NCBI RefSeq assembly: GCF_905171775.1
Contig: NC_053489.1
Coordinates: 593,009,844 to 593,073,843 of the forward strand
DNA from: Rana temporaria
Taxonomy: Eukaryota; Chordata; Amphibia; Anura; Ranidae
Direction of reading: 5' to 3'
DNA: 64,000 nt
Shown here: positions 22,577 through 33,865 of the stretch, piece after piece
How positions within the stretch are numbered: position 1 is the stretch's first letter
Layout of the letters: each line of letters begins with the position of its first letter
Notes under the pieces: generated by a model
The model's input: only the letters and a program-made list of their open reading frames with translations
Told to the model about the DNA's origin: nothing
The model's database searches: none
Position numbers and translations under genes: made by a program

Positions 22577-22767
22577 TTAAATTTGTTTTAAAGTTATTAT
22601 AATTAGATTCAATAACCTAACAAGGTTCCATGGTTACATGCCCAAGGGCCACTACTGTATAGGTTTAATTCCAAGAAAAATGTTTCAGAACTTGAAAACT
22701 GTTTTTATTATATTAGAATTTTTATTTATGGAAACTGACAGGGTTACGAAAAATAGATGGAGAAGTA

Positions 22768-23457
22768 GGGCCAGTTTCACGTAGGGCAGCGGCGGCGTAA
22801 CGTATCGTAGATACGTTACACCGCCGCAATTTTTCATCGCAAGTGCCTGATTCACCAAGCACTTGCGATGAAAACTATGCCGGCAGCCTCCGGCGCAAGG
22901 CGGGCCAATTTAAATGGGCGTGTGCCATTTAAATTAGGTGCGCTCCCACGCCGGACCTACTGCGCATGCTCCGTTTCTTAACTCCCGCCGTGCTTTGCGC
23001 ACCGTGACGTCATTTTTTTGAACGGCGACGCGCGTAGCATAATTCTGTATTTCCGGACGGCTTACGCAAACAACGTTATTTTTTAAATTTCGATGCGGGA
23101 ACGACGGCCATACTTTACACAGCAATACGATTGCTGTGTAAAGTTAAGGCACCAAAAATAAACGACTAACTTTGCGACGGGAAACTAAACTAGCGGCGAC
23201 GTAGCGAACGCGAAAAACCGTCGGGGATCGCCGTAACTCCTAATTTGCATACCCGACGCTGATTTACGACGCAAACTCCCCCCAGCGGCGGCCGCGGTAT
23301 TGCATCTTAAGATCCGACAGTGTAAAACAATTACACCTGTCGGATCTTATGGCTATCTATGCGTAACTGATTCTATGAATCAGTCGCATAGATAGAAACA
23401 GAGATACGACGGCATATCAGGAGATACGCCGTCGTATCTCATTTGTGAATCTGGCCC
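22768..23457 (-). mobile_element. Harbinger-like MITE, copy 4 (690 bp)
   Basis: GGGCCAGTTTCACG and GTGAATCTGGCCC ends are flanked by GTA (22765-22767 and 23458-23460). Reverse family orientation. Near the right end, nested inverted pairs GATCCGACAG/CTGTCGGATC and CTATGCG/CGCATAG are clear. Confidence 0.8.
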
Positions 23458-23596
23458 GTAGTGTACAGAAGGGAAAAGGAAAGATAGAAAAAAGAAGAGA
23501 TAGAAATAAGATTCAGATAGGCTATGATGCTGCTAAGTATCGGCCCTTTTTATTTTTTTAAGTGATTATATCATTTAAATTCTTAGTTGCTTAAAG

Positions 23597-24712
23597 GAGT
23601 TGTAAAGGATTTTTTTTTTTTTTGCTGAAATGACTGTTTACAGGGTATAGAGACATGGGGCCAGATTCACAAAAGAGATACGACAGCGTATCTCTGTGTT
23701 AGGGCCGTCCTAACTATGCGACTGATTAATAGAATCAGTTACGCATAGCTAGCCCTAAGATCCGACAGGTGTATTTGAATTACACTGTCGGATCTTAAGG
23801 ATGCAATTCTAGGCCGGCCGCTAGGTGGCGAGGCCATTGCGGCCGGCGTAGAATATGCAAATGAATACTTACGGCGATCCCCGAACGTCCGAACGGCCCG
23901 TCGATCTAACTGTACGTCGTTTCCGTCGAGTTACGCCGCGTAAAATTAGGGCTGAGCCCTAGTTGTCCTAAGAGATGTTAAGTATGGCCGTCGTTCCCGC
24001 GTCGAAATTTAAAAATCAACGTCATTTGCGTAAGACGTCCGTGAATGGCGCTGGACGCCATTTACGTTAACGTCTAAGCAAATAACGTCGGTGCGACATC
24101 ATTTAGCGCAATGCACGTCGGGTAATTTACCCGACGGACCATGCGCAGTACGCTCGGCGCGGGAACGCGCCTAATTTAAATGGTGCCCGCCCCATTTGAA
24201 TTGGGCGGGCTTGCGCCGAGCGCATTTACGATACACCGCCGCAAGTTTACAGGTAAGTGTTCTGAGAATCAGGCACTTACGCTGTAAACCTGCGGCGGTG
24301 TAACGTAAATCACATACGTTACGCTGCCCAGGAACAACGTAATTATATGTGAATCTGGCCCATAATAGTTAACTGATTCCTTTTAAAATGGATTAAAAAT
24401 AGATAAAAATCAATCATATAATGTACCTGTAGTTTCGTTTTTGCATCTACTTTCGTTTTTGCATTTAGTTTCGTTTTTGCATGTTATCCTGCCTGTGTGC
24501 ATGTACAGAGCCATAGAGCAGTGATGGTTTGGAAAATGAAACTATAATCTCCCAGTACTGTGGACTTCAGGAAACAGACAACCAGGAAGTGAGAACAATT
24601 ACAGCAACATCAGAGCAAAAACGAACAATGAGGACATGAAACCAGGACTGCAGTAAGGTAAAGGAAGCTATTTAGCTTAAAAAAAATTCCTTTAGTGAAC
24701 CTTTAAGGGGTT
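23597..24712 (+). mobile_element. TTAA-type MITE family B1, interrupted copy
   Basis: This is the reverse complement of the repeat at 971-1,434. It begins AGGAGTTGTAAAGGATT, resumes after the insertion with AATAGTTAACTGATTCCTTT, and ends TTCCTTTAGTGAACCTTTAA. TTAA-like edges (GCTTAA / TTTAA) are present. The MITE at 23,657-24,360 splits it. Confidence 0.7.
23657..24360 (+). mobile_element. Harbinger-like MITE, copy 5 (704 bp)
   Basis: Ends GGGGCCAGATTCACA and TGTGAATCTGGCC are flanked by CAT (23654-23656 and 24361-24363). The empty counterpart at about 1,363-1,375 reads, in reverse complement, GAGACATAATAG, so the insert boundaries and 3-bp duplication are confirmed inside the window. Confidence 0.85.
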
Positions 24713-25227
24713 TGGAGAGGTCTGAGTAGAGAAACAGCAGAACACTGATCTGCAGAAATTGGAGGACACGCAGGTTGTTCTCCCAGGACAGCCAAAAAAC
24801 TGATCACACCGAGATGGATGTGCAGTCATGCCTCGTGTAGTCAGTCTGAGAAAAGGGAGAGGACAGGGACTGGCAGAAGCACCAGGTATTTCAAATAAAA
24901 TAATAATAAATAATAAAACAACACAAAAAGAACGGGGTACTTTTTAACACAAGTAGATGGTACAGCAGGCACATACCAGGAATATGAAATGTTCAGGTAA
25001 CATATTCTTTAATTTGTTAGTCAAGTCCATCTAAATCCGCTACTGCATCTAACACGACCGCCTCCCCATCTAACACTGCTGCCGTCGTCCATAAGTGTCT
25101 CTGTTGCTCGTCTATCCAGACTGGAGACACCCTAAGACAGGAAGCGTTTTACTGTTTGGCTAATCAGATGAAAATAAAGGGAAAAAAGCCTATAAAAACG
25201 AAAATAAAGCAAATTCAGCCAACGTAC
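24713..25227. other. Unassigned sequence
   Basis: No coding or element structure is supported. A GATGAAAATAAAGG block near 25,168 is shared with about 30,050, which suggests a fragment of the TTAA-type repeat seen there. Confidence 0.4.
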
Positions 25228-25231
25228 TTAC

Positions 25232-26223
25232 AGTGGTTGTAAAGCCTAAATATTTTTTACCCTAATGCATTCCTTACATTAAAGTGGATGTAAACCTGAT
25301 TCATTAAATTTGACCTAAGCACATGTATCTGTAGTGTTTTCTTATCTCTCGCCAAAGCCCTAAGTCCTGTGTGTTTCTGCTGTTTCGTTCCTCTGTTATC
25401 AGCCTGATAACTGACAAGTTCTCTGTCAACCAAAATAAAACCAGCCTGAAATTTGTGCCGAGGGAGGTTTCTATAAATAGATTAGCAGAGAGCTTGACTT
25501 GTCACAGCACAGCTCTGCAAGTCTTTGCCTATGTGGAGTGGGGGTGTGTGCCTTTCCGCCAATCAGCTGTCTTGGCTGTATGCCAAGAACCCACTCCCAG
25601 TGCTGAACAGGAAGAGAAAATCTCTAATATAATGTTCACTTTCTAAAGAATATATAAAGTTGAAAACAACAGATACACAAATAAAACTTATGTAAGGAGA
25701 TTTTTTTAATTCATGTGTATCATTTGAGGCTGTCCACTTTACTGGGTATATGTGAGGGTTTACATCCACTTTAAGGTGAAAAATGTTTAGGTGTCAGCAT
25801 CTTCCCTCACTACCCCCGCCCCCTTTTACTTACCCAAACCAACAAATTTATTCCAGTGCCATGCATGTCTTCAGCTCCTTTCTCCCCTTATTTTTGGGTC
25901 TCACTGGCTTTGCTGAGGTACCAGGAGCCGTTGGTACTTAGTGCTGTCAATTAAAGCCAGTAATGAGGGAGTGGGGGGGAGGGGCCAAATCCCACTGTCT
26001 GTGTCGATGGATGCAGCAGCAGGGCTCAGGTGTGACCACACAGGAGTGCCCCCATGGGAAGCGGCTTCCATGGGGCACTGGACAGAGGAGAGGGGCCAGG
26101 AGAACTGCTAGGGGACCTTAATAAAGGAGGCTTGTGGCTGCTCTGTGCAATAGAATTGCACAGAGCAGGTAAGTATAGACATGTTTGTTTTTTAAGAAAA
26201 AAAAAGATTACCTTTACAATCAC
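25232..26223. mobile_element. TTAA-type MITE, outer copy of a nest
   Basis: The left edge is TTAC (25228-25231, one change from TTAA) and the right edge TTAA (26224-26227). Ends are AGTGGTTGTAAAGCC and ACCTTTACAATCACT. The hairpin block CCTAATGCATTCCTTACATT is cut exactly at its TTAA by a second element and resumes as AAGGTGAAAAATG at 25,773. Confidence 0.7.
25283..25770. mobile_element. TTAA-flanked MITE, inner copy
   Basis: TTAA lies at 25279-25282 and 25771-25774. AGTGGATGTAAACC and GGTTTACATCCACT are perfect 14-bp inverted termini. It is the same family as 52,638-53,540. Non-coding; the 91-residue frame at 25,371-25,646 has no known domain. Confidence 0.85.
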
Positions 26224-26267
26224 TTTAAAGATTGGTTAGCTGAAGTACAGTATATTATATGTTTCTT

Positions 26268-26636
26268 GAGGCTGCATTCACACTTCAGCATTTTGAATTG
26301 TGGGCCGATTTGCCACGATTCTGCCCATAATTTCAAAGCACCGATGTGTGAATGACAAATCGCGGGACTCACATTTGAGATGCCATTCATTTAAATGACA
26401 CCTAAAATAACTGTGCGGGTCTGCCACCATTGACACATGATAAATCACGCTGCAATCACAGCAACCCACATTGCATGACGCATGTAGCCCAAAAGTAACT
26501 CCTGAACTTTTTTTGGGCAGCATGCTTCATGAATGAATGGCATCTCAAATTGTTATTCACAAATCACTGGCAGCGCATGGGCAGAATTTTGGAAAATCTG
26601 CCCGCATTTCAAATAGCTGAAGTGTGAATGCAGCCT
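26268..26636. mobile_element. TTCACAC-ended foldback element
   Basis: The ends AGGCTGCATTCACACTTCAG and CTGAAGTGTGAATGCAGCCT are perfect inverted repeats. The interior repeats GAATTGTGGG/GCAGAATTTTG, ATTTGAGATGCCATTCAT and its inverse, so most of the element is self-complementary. Confidence 0.8.
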
Positions 26637-26740
26637 TATGAATTAGTATCCATTTGAAAAAAAAAAATCACCTCAACAGTCTGCATGGTAATATTTTAGG
26701 CTGATTTTAGTGACATTTTGACAAATGTGAAATTGATAAT

Positions 26741-26898
26741 TACTGTATTTATTGGCGTATAACACTTACTTTACCCTGAAAATAGAGGGTAAACTGTGCC
26801 TGCGTGTTATACGCAGGGGGCTGTGGAAAGTTTTTCCCTGAAACTTCCCTCTTAATGTTAGGGTGTGTGTTATACGCCGATAATTACGGTATGTGAAA
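26741..26898. mobile_element. Small MITE with GGCGTATAACAC inverted ends
   Basis: TACTGTATTTATTGGCGTAT at the left is mirrored by ATACGCCGATAATTACGGTA at the right. About 158 bp with TA at each edge, which fits a Tc1/mariner-type MITE. Confidence 0.7.
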
Positions 26899-27029
26899 GA
26901 ATAAAAATCTATTGTAGTCAAATTTCTCCGCTGATAGGCATAGCTAACTGGTGATCGAACTGGTGATCAGAACTTTAGTGGGATAAAACAGTGTTCATTT
27001 TGGCACCAAATTTCAATTTAGTTTTAGTC

Positions 27030-27481
27030 TTATGCCACATACACACGACCGTTTTTCATGTCATGGAAAAAAACAAAGTTTTTCTCGACTTGATTCCTCT
27101 CAAGCCTGCCTTGCATACACACAATTGTGATAAAAAATGCTCTAGCAAAGCGCGGTGACGTACAACACGTACAACGGCACTATAAAGGTGAAGTTTCATT
27201 CGAATGACACCACCCTTTGGGCTGATTATGCAAATGTCCCTCCTCATAACTTTCTTGTGAGCAATGCACGTTTTTTTTCACGTCGTTAAAGCCTACACAT
27301 GACCATTTTTCACGACGACGTGAAAAACGACGAGAAAAAATAGAGCAGGTTCTAAATTTTTAATGCCCATTTTTCTCATCAAGAAAAATGCTCTGGAGCC
27401 TACACACGATCGTTTTTAACGACCAATTTAAAAAACTGCATTTTTCTCGTCATGAAAAACGGTCGTGTGTACGCGGCATAA
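27030..27481. mobile_element. ATACACACGA foldback element, CATGAAAAACG word
   Basis: TTATGCCACATACACACGAC and GTCGTGTGTACGCGGCATAA are inverted termini. The interior repeats CGTGAAAAACGACGAGAAAA and its complement. Non-coding. Confidence 0.75.
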
Positions 27482-27567
27482 GTCTTAGGACGAAGATGGC
27501 ACTTTAGTTTTTGTCCCATTTTAGTCTTCTAAAATTGTTTTAGTTTTAGTCGTATTTAGCCGACTAA

Positions 27568-28294
27568 GGGCCAGATCCTCAAAAAAGTTACGCTGGCGTA
27601 TCTATTGATACGCCACGTAACTTCTATTTTGCTCCGGTGTATCTTTGTTTTGTATCCACAAAACAAGATACCCCTGAAGCTGTGCTAGATCCGACTGGCG
27701 TACGTCTTAGTACGCTGTCGGATCTAAGGTGTATTTTTACGCTGGCCGCTAGGTGGCGTTTCCGTCGAGTATGCAAATTAGCTACATACGCGAATCCACA
27801 AACGTACGTCCGGCCGGCGCATTTTTTTACGTTGTTTACGTAAGTATTTTTTCAGCGTATAGTTACCCCTGCTATTTGAGGCGTATCCTATGTTAAGTAT
27901 GGCCGCCGTTCCCGCGTCGAAATTAGAAAATTTTACGTCGTTTGCGTAAGTCGTTCGTGAATAGGACTTTGCGTAGAATGACGTTCACGTCGTAAGCATT
28001 GGCTTGCTGCGGGTTCATTTCGAGCATGCGCACTAGGATACCCCCATGGACGGCGCAGTTAAAAAAAAAACGTCATTTACGTGGGGTCAAGATGTATTAA
28101 CATAAAACACACAACCAATCACAAACATTTGAATTGTGCGCCCTTATGCCACCAAAGTTACACTATGCCGCCGTAACTTACGGCGCAAATTCTTTCAGGA
28201 TACAAAAAAAAAAGCTGTAAGTTACGGGGGCGTAGTGTATCAGAGATACGCTACGCCGGACAGATAGAAGCGCCGCGCTTCGTGGATCTGGCCC
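27568..28294 (+). mobile_element. Harbinger-like MITE, copy 6 (727 bp)
   Basis: Ends GGGCCAGATCCTCA and GTGGATCTGGCCC are flanked by TAA (27565-27567 and 28295-28297). The related host-repeat copy at 46,685 (GAACTAAAGTACATT) lacks the insert. Interior blocks GCCGCTAGGTGGCG and ATGCGCACTAGG are shared with sister copies. Confidence 0.8.
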
Positions 28295-28433
28295 TAAATC
28301 TCCAGTACATTTTAGTCAACTAAAATTGAATGGATGTAATTAAATTGTAATGCATTAGTTAACATTTCCAAACTTATTATATACTGCTGAATATATTATT
28401 TATGGTATTGAGGTATGAACATACACTACAGAC

Positions 28434-28661
28434 CAGTGCTAATTTTGGCGTCAAATTTCAATTTAGTTTTAGTCATAGTCTTTTGACTAAAATGGTATTT
28501 TAGTTTAAGTGCCATTTTATTCTTTTGACTAAAATTCCATTTTAGTTTTAGTCGTATTTTAATCATCTCAATTGTTTTAGTTTTAGTCATATTTTAGTAG
28601 ACTAAAATAGTATTCATACAAAATGTTTTAGTCGTTTTAGTCAACGGAATTAACACTGGGA
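28434..28661. mobile_element. TTTTAGT-rich element, uninterrupted copy
   Basis: CCAGTGCTAATTTTGG at the left and CGGAATTAACACTGG at the right are approximately inverted. The interior is made of repeated (A/T)TTTTAGTTTTAGTC words in both orientations (GACTAAAAT). No coding capacity. Confidence 0.6.
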
Positions 28662-29140
28662 TAAAACATTGAGATGAAAATATTTAACAGTTTAGCAGCA
28701 CTTGATATATTATAACAGTTTATTAAAAGAAAATATTTTTTTTTTCAAATATACCCAAGCTGAAATATCCTTGCTGGGAAGTAGTAACAAGTAGTAACTT
28801 CGATCTCACATGATCGCCAATGCTTCAGTCATATGTGAATGATTAATACAAAATGTGACTACTTACCACTTGTGTAGCTAACTCCATAGGTAGCTATTTG
28901 TCCCATTAGTTTAGTGATCAGTTGCTATCTCTAGTAAAATCTCTAGCAATTTAGTTAGCACAACTGAACTAATGATCATAGCAAAAGACTATAATGCATA
29001 TGAGGCTCTAACCCTATGAATAAATCCTAAAAAGAACTGTGAAGAGGAAGAGGTACAAGTATATTAAATGGAGCCACAAGATTCTCTGTAGCAAAGGCAA
29101 CATGGCACTATTTCCCTTTTCTATTGTTCAATGTGTAGAA
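28662..29140. other. Unassigned sequence
   Basis: Apart from the CAGTTTAGCAGCACTTGATATATTATAACA region, which partly matches 47,240-47,270 and so may be repeat, nothing is recognised. Confidence 0.4.
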
Positions 29141-29144
29141 TTAA

Positions 29145-30160
29145 AGTGGTATTAAATCCAAAACCAAAATCATTGTTTTTGGTGGCTGTATTAATTTTCT
29201 TTATTTAGGATTTTTCCCCTCTGTTTTCACCTGGTGATCTGGCCAGTAACACGCCTTCTGTATTAGATTGACTCTACTCTGGATGAAGAAGCACAGGTAG
29301 CACCTTTTGTTAGCAGCATTGTCAGGCTGGGGGGGAGGGGAGTCTTAGGCCCCGTACACACGAGAGGATCTATCCGCTGGAATTTATCCGCGGATCACTT
29401 TCTGCGGATAGATCCGCTGGTGTGTACAACCCAGCGGATATTTATCCGCGGATATTTTTCGGGCCGATGGTTTTCCAGCGGATCAAAATTTCTTAGCATG
29501 CTAAGAAATCGATCTGCTGGAATTCAGTCCAGCGGATTGATCCGATGGTCTGTACAGACTCACCGGATCAATCCGTCCGATTCCCTCCCTCGCATGCGTC
29601 GTAATGATTCGACGCATGCGTGGAAGTCCTTATATTACAGCGTCGCGCACGTCGCCGAGTCATCATCGCGGCGACGGCGCGACACGTCACCGCGGAGGGA
29701 ATTCCGCGCGGATTTTGATCTGATGGTTAGTACAACCATCAGATCAAAATCCGCCAGAGGATTTATCCGCGGAAACGGGATAAATCCTCTCGTGTGTACT
29801 AGGCCTAAGACATAGACATACTAATAGATTTAAATATATTAAAAATGAAAGTCAAACTAAAGCTTACACTTACAATCAATTACAGCAAACAGTTTTTTTT
29901 TTTTTGTATTTTTACGTGAAAAAATTAAAGTTGATCATTGTAAGCACCCCTGGCAGCGTTAAATGATGTGTCTCATCTCTGTAAATTGATACATCTGGAA
30001 GAGAGCTTGTTCTTTTGAAAAACAGCAAAATTACTGGCTGGATCACCAGATGAAAATAAAGGAAAGAAAGCCTAAAAAAAGAAAACAAATGCATCCATCA
30101 GATCTAAGAATTGGTAAGCTGCAATGTAATAAATGTTTGCTTTTGGGTTTAATACTGCTT
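29145..30160. mobile_element. TTAA-type repeat, interrupted by foldback element
   Basis: The left edge is TTAA (29141-29144), the right edge GCTTTACA. Ends AGTGGTATTAAATCC and GGGTTTAATACTGCT are inverted. The body shares GATACATCTGGAAGAGAGC and TGTTCTTTTGAAA with 4,960-5,010. The foldback element at 29,344-29,809 splits it. Confidence 0.6.
29344..29809. mobile_element. GTACACACGAG foldback element, ATCCGCGGAT word
   Basis: CTTAGGCCCCGTACACACGA and TCGTGTGTACTAGGCCTAAG are inverted termini. The interior is almost wholly made of (T)CCGC(T/G)GGA(T) and ATCCGCGGAT words in both orientations, and also contains palindromes such as TTTCTTAGCATGCTAAGAAA. The 131-residue frame at 29,420-29,815 is a by-product. 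Confidence 0.8.
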
Positions 30161-30242
30161 TACATTGTAGCTGTGAAGGCCAAGAAGAAGGTGTGTTGTA
30201 CCAAAAGCGTAAACTTGCTTGTCTATTGTAAATAAAATTTAG

Positions 30243-30726
30243 TAAAATCTTGGATTGCGAGCATAATTCGTTCCAGAAACATGCTTGTAATCCAAAGCAC
30301 GTGTATATCAAAGCAAATTTCCCCATAAGAAATAATGGAAATGCAAATGATTAGTTCCACAATCATGTATTCATAGGTCCTTCATAGTCCATATTAAAAT
30401 ATTATAGCAATGTCACCAGGTTGTGTAACCATTAAATGTCCATCCACAAATGAAAACCTCCACAAGGGGATTAGAAGCCAAATCCAGCAGGAGCTACAGA
30501 GTATTAAAGAGAAAAGAGGCGCCTCAAAGTGTAGCAATATGTTGAAAAATGTTGTATCTTCATTAAATATAACTATATTGCTACACTTAGAGGTGCCTCT
30601 CTTCTCTTGTATACCCAGTTGTGACATGACACTACTTATATATAAAAGACATTGCTTGTATATCAAGGCAAAATGTATTTAAAAATGTTGCTTGTCTTGC
30701 AAAACGCTCTCAAACCAAGGTTTTAA
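30243..30726. mobile_element. MITE with AAAATCTTGG ends and an internal hairpin
   Basis: TAAAATCTTGGATTGCGAG and CTCTCAAACCAAGGTTTTA are inverted ends with TA at the edges. Inside, GAGGCGCCTCAAAGTGTAGC (30,515-30,534) is mirrored by GCTACACTTAGAGGTGCCTC (30,581-30,600), which together with a TCTT/AAGA extension makes a long stem. Two overlapping 90-residue frames on opposite strands come from this symmetry. Confidence 0.65.
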
Positions 30727-31724
30727 TGTACACATGTCCATCATCATTTATCTCTGCCTAGGCCCTAGGGTAACATGATGTTTGAAAAAAGTCTTGACTA
30801 ATAGGGAGACCATGATTGAGGGTAACTGAAAACTATATTTTAATTTACCTATCCTACTTTAAACTAACATTTATTTAAAAAAAATACGCTTTTCAAAGTT
30901 TTCTAGACGCAACACAATTACCAGGATTGAAATAAGATATCTCCCGCTGACTGTCACAATTCATGTATAGCTTTAAATTAATGTACTGTGATCTCTGATA
31001 TCTGTCTATGACACACATGATAATGCATTGAACTATATATTTAATTCAAATTTTCCCTGCGGCATACAACAAAAAAAGTGTCACCTGACACCACGAGGAA
31101 CATGCCAGCTGCTAGATTCGTGACAAGATGCCTTAGGCACAAAAACAATAACCTTTTTCCAACAACATACACTTTCTTGAACTTCCATTATTTTTCAACT
31201 CTTATCAAAAGTTCCTTTGGTACAAAGTGTTATAGAAATTTACAGATGTAGAAGACTCTCTGTCAGCTTTATTTCTCTGAAAAGCACAATAAGCTTTTAT
31301 GCTTTTCAGTCTAATCTTTGTGTGTTTTCTCTAGATTTTTTTTTGTTTTGTAACATAACATTTTTCATATATATCATATAGTTCAAAGGGTGAGGTGCAC
31401 TGTGGTGAAAAACAAGTGCAACGCAATCAGGCCCTCCGACAGGCCATATATAAAGAAAAATGAGGGGATTGCAGCACAAAAAGTAATGTTTAATCAAAAT
31501 ATAAAAATGACATGGTATCCAAAGTATTTAAGGTAACAGTTTCGGGCTGAACAGATAGCACCCTTAAAGGTACAAGATCTAACTAATGTATTCATTATAT
31601 CATCTGGAACCAATTAAATAATAAATCACACACATGTATATATGAACACAAACACATACAAAAGCTCATTAAACATAAAAAAAAAGGCAAAAGTTTATTA
31701 AATAGATACCACAGGCAAACCTTT
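30727..31724. other. Unassigned sequence
   Basis: I recognise no gene. The part at 31,380-31,580 (AAAGGTACAAG, CAGTTTCGGGCTGAACAGATAGCACCC) may be repeat-derived but has no second copy here. Poly(A) occurs at 31,676-31,690. Confidence 0.4.
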
Positions 31725-31728
31725 GTTA

Positions 31729-32130
31729 AAGTGGAAGTCCACCCGTTTTTTTTTTAAAGCCAGCAGCTACAAATACTGCAGCTGCTGACTTTTAAAAAAA
31801 TGCACACTTACCTGTCCAGCGCGCCTGCGATGTCAGCAGACAAGACTGAGCAATGGCTGGGTCCTCGGCTGCTTCCGCCGCCATCCTCGGTGAGGGAATC
31901 AGGAAGTGAAGCCTTGCGGCTTTACTGCTCGATTCCCTACTGCGCATGCGCGAGGATTGTGGCGCGCTGTCACTGGTCCCTGCTCTCTCCTGGAAACAGT
32001 GTTTCCTAGAAGACAGCGGGAGGGGGGTGACGTCACAAGGCTGGACTCATGCAGGAGTCGGAACCCGGAAGTGGTGAAAATACCTATCTCAGACAGGTAT
32101 CTGCACCCCCCTCCCCCCTGAAAGGTGCCA
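31729..32130 (+). mobile_element. TTAA-type MITE, left end intact, right end missing
   Basis: TTAA at 31725-31728 is followed by AGTGGAAGTCCACCCG. Blocks AGCAGCTGCTGACTTTTAA, GGAATCAGGAAGTGAAGC, CTACTGCGCATGCGC and AAAGGTGCCAAATGTG are shared with 46,778-47,193. Both copies lose similarity after the CCGGAG block, so no right TTAA is seen. Confidence 0.6.
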
Positions 32131-32394
32131 AATGTGATACCGGAGTTCGCCTCATGGAGGGGATCTAGGAGATTACAGCTCCTCTGATACTTGCTTCTAA
32201 GCCAGCCAGCTCCCGATGTAACCCCTTCTCCTACCTCCCACCAGAGGAACCACCATGGATCATTTTCTGGAGTGATTCGCACCCTGAACGGCCCTCGCTC
32301 CCCGCTTGGAGACAGGAGACAAAGGGCACATGACACACGCTGCAGCCAATATGTTGCCTGCCCCATCTGCTATGCTCAGGCACCCTCTGCACCC

Positions 32395-33045
32395 ACACAT
32401 ATGGACCCTGCCTCTCCTGCAAGCATAGCACAGGCAGTAGTTACCTTTGTAACTCCCATGGTCACTGAAGCAGTAGACCAAGCGGTTCTTAAAGGGCTAG
32501 AGCATCTGCACAAAGAGATCCAGCATCAAGCCCAGATAATCTCTTCCATAGAGGATGATACTGCTGCTGTAGCCAGGCTGTTCACGGTGCAGAAGGAAAA
32601 AGTGAATTATCCTCGAAAATGACTCCAGACGCAACAACCTCCGCATCATAGGACTCCCTGAATCCTATTCCTCATCTGCTCTCACCACCATCTGCTCCAC
32701 TGCCATCCCTGAACAACTGGGCCTATGCACTCCCTGCCTAGTGGAACGTGCCCATTGTATCATTCAGCTGTCAGAAACCCGCTCCAAGCCTCGACCAGTG
32801 ATTGCTAGATATCTCAACTATGTGGACAAGCATGCCATACTTCCAAAAAAAATTCACAGAGTGCGCAATTTGTCCATTGAAGATCATCCTTTACTACCCT
32901 TCACAGACTATTCCATTGAAGTTATGCGAAAACGCAAGGCGTCACTCTACAACAATCACATTAAATTCACTTTAGCGCTCCCAGCGATCCTGTATATCCA
33001 ACCTGCCTCAGGTGAACATGGTATTGCCTTAACACCGCACAACCC
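32395..33045 (+). pseudogene. L1/Tx1-type LINE ORF1 pseudogene
   Basis: ORF1p is the RNA-binding chaperone of L1-type LINE particles. The first piece (32,401-32,614, one frame) has an amphipathic, coiled-coil-like stretch with AVDQAVLKGLEHLHKEIQHQ. A frameshift near 32,600-32,615 moves to another frame that reads DSRRNNLRIIGLPES (RRM-like start), then VERAHCIIQLSETRSKPRPV, IARYLNYVDKHAILPKK and DYSIEVMRKRKA, the conserved order of the RRM and C-terminal domain. It ends in a CTD-like HIKFTLALPAILYIQPASGE. ORF2 does not follow. The upstream boundary is unclear. Family call is from the motif order. Confidence 0.7.
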
Positions 33046-33402
33046 TCTGCCATGGAACAGGAAGAGCCTTCTCCCTCCCACAAGCTTTCCACCTCCAGGA
33101 GATCTTCTCAATCTTCCAACAACCAGCAAAGTTCTTAGAAAACTCCCTACAAGAGAGTTCCCTTTGGCCTTACGGATGATCAATCCACGGACCACTGATC
33201 GTCTGCTCCTACCAGCCTTAGCGGTTTTTTACTTTTTGCTCCACCTTTCTTTCTGCCCACCTTCTGCGCTCTCATCCACCTTGGGCAACAAACGCCCTTT
33301 GACCTGTTGTTGTATGGTATGTGTAATATCTGTTATTAAAGCCAATCTCCATGTTTTAGTAAAGGTTTAATCATTTGTTTGTACCAAGCTGGTCCAAATG
33401 AA
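32945..33402 (+). repeat. 458-bp tandem duplication, unit 1
   Basis: This starts within the last part of the LINE ORF1 (ACAACAATCACATTAAATTC) and ends GCTGGTCCAAATGAACTA. It is repeated immediately downstream at a 458-bp offset with about 5-8% differences. Confidence 0.85.
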
Positions 33403-33862
33403 CTATACAACAATCTCATTAAATTCACTTTAGCGCTCCCAGCGATCCTGTATATCCAATCTGCCTCAGGTGAATGGAGTATTGCCTTAACACTGCACAA
33501 CCCTCTTCCATTTAACAGGAAGAGCCTTCTCCCTCCCACACACTTTCCACCTCCAGGAGATCTTCTCTATCTTCCAACAAACAGCAAAGTTCTTAGAAAC
33601 CTCCCTACAAGAGAGTTTGCTTTGGCCTTATGGATGATCAATCCACGGACCCCTGATCATCTGCTCTTACCAGCCTTAGCGGTTTGTTACTTTTTGCTCC
33701 ACCTTTCTTTCTGCCCACCTTCTGCGCTCTCATCCACCTTGGGCAACAAACGCCCTCTGTCCTGTTGTTGTTATATGGTATGTTTAATATCTGTTTTTAA
33801 AGCCAATTTCCATGTTTTAGTAAAGGTTTAATCATTTGTTTGTACCAAGCTGGTCCAAATTA
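33403..33862 (+). repeat. 458-bp tandem duplication, unit 2
   Basis: ACAACAATCTCATTAAATTC to GGTCCAAATTAACTA repeats unit 1. An open frame in both units reads PAILYIQ(P/S)ASGE...ALTxHNPLP, so frames of 209 and 150 residues look like paralogous proteins although they are a duplicated LINE tail. Confidence 0.85.
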
Positions 33863-33865
33863 ACT

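Larger units (their letters stand above)
26985..28340. repeat. TTTTAGT-rich repeat (family E), twice interrupted
   Basis: Sequence blocks TTTCAATTTAGTTTTAGTC (27,008-27,028), TTTTAGTTTTAGTCGTATTT (27,538-27,558) and ACATTTTAGTCAACTAAAATT belong to one repeat that is complete at 28,434-28,661 and partial at 46,575-46,765. A foldback element (27,030-27,481) and a Harbinger-like MITE (27,568-28,294) split it. Confidence 0.6.

Noticed and set aside
29420..29815. 131-residue Arg/Ser-rich frame
   Set aside because: It is read through a foldback element made of repeated CCGCGGAT words and has no protein-like composition.
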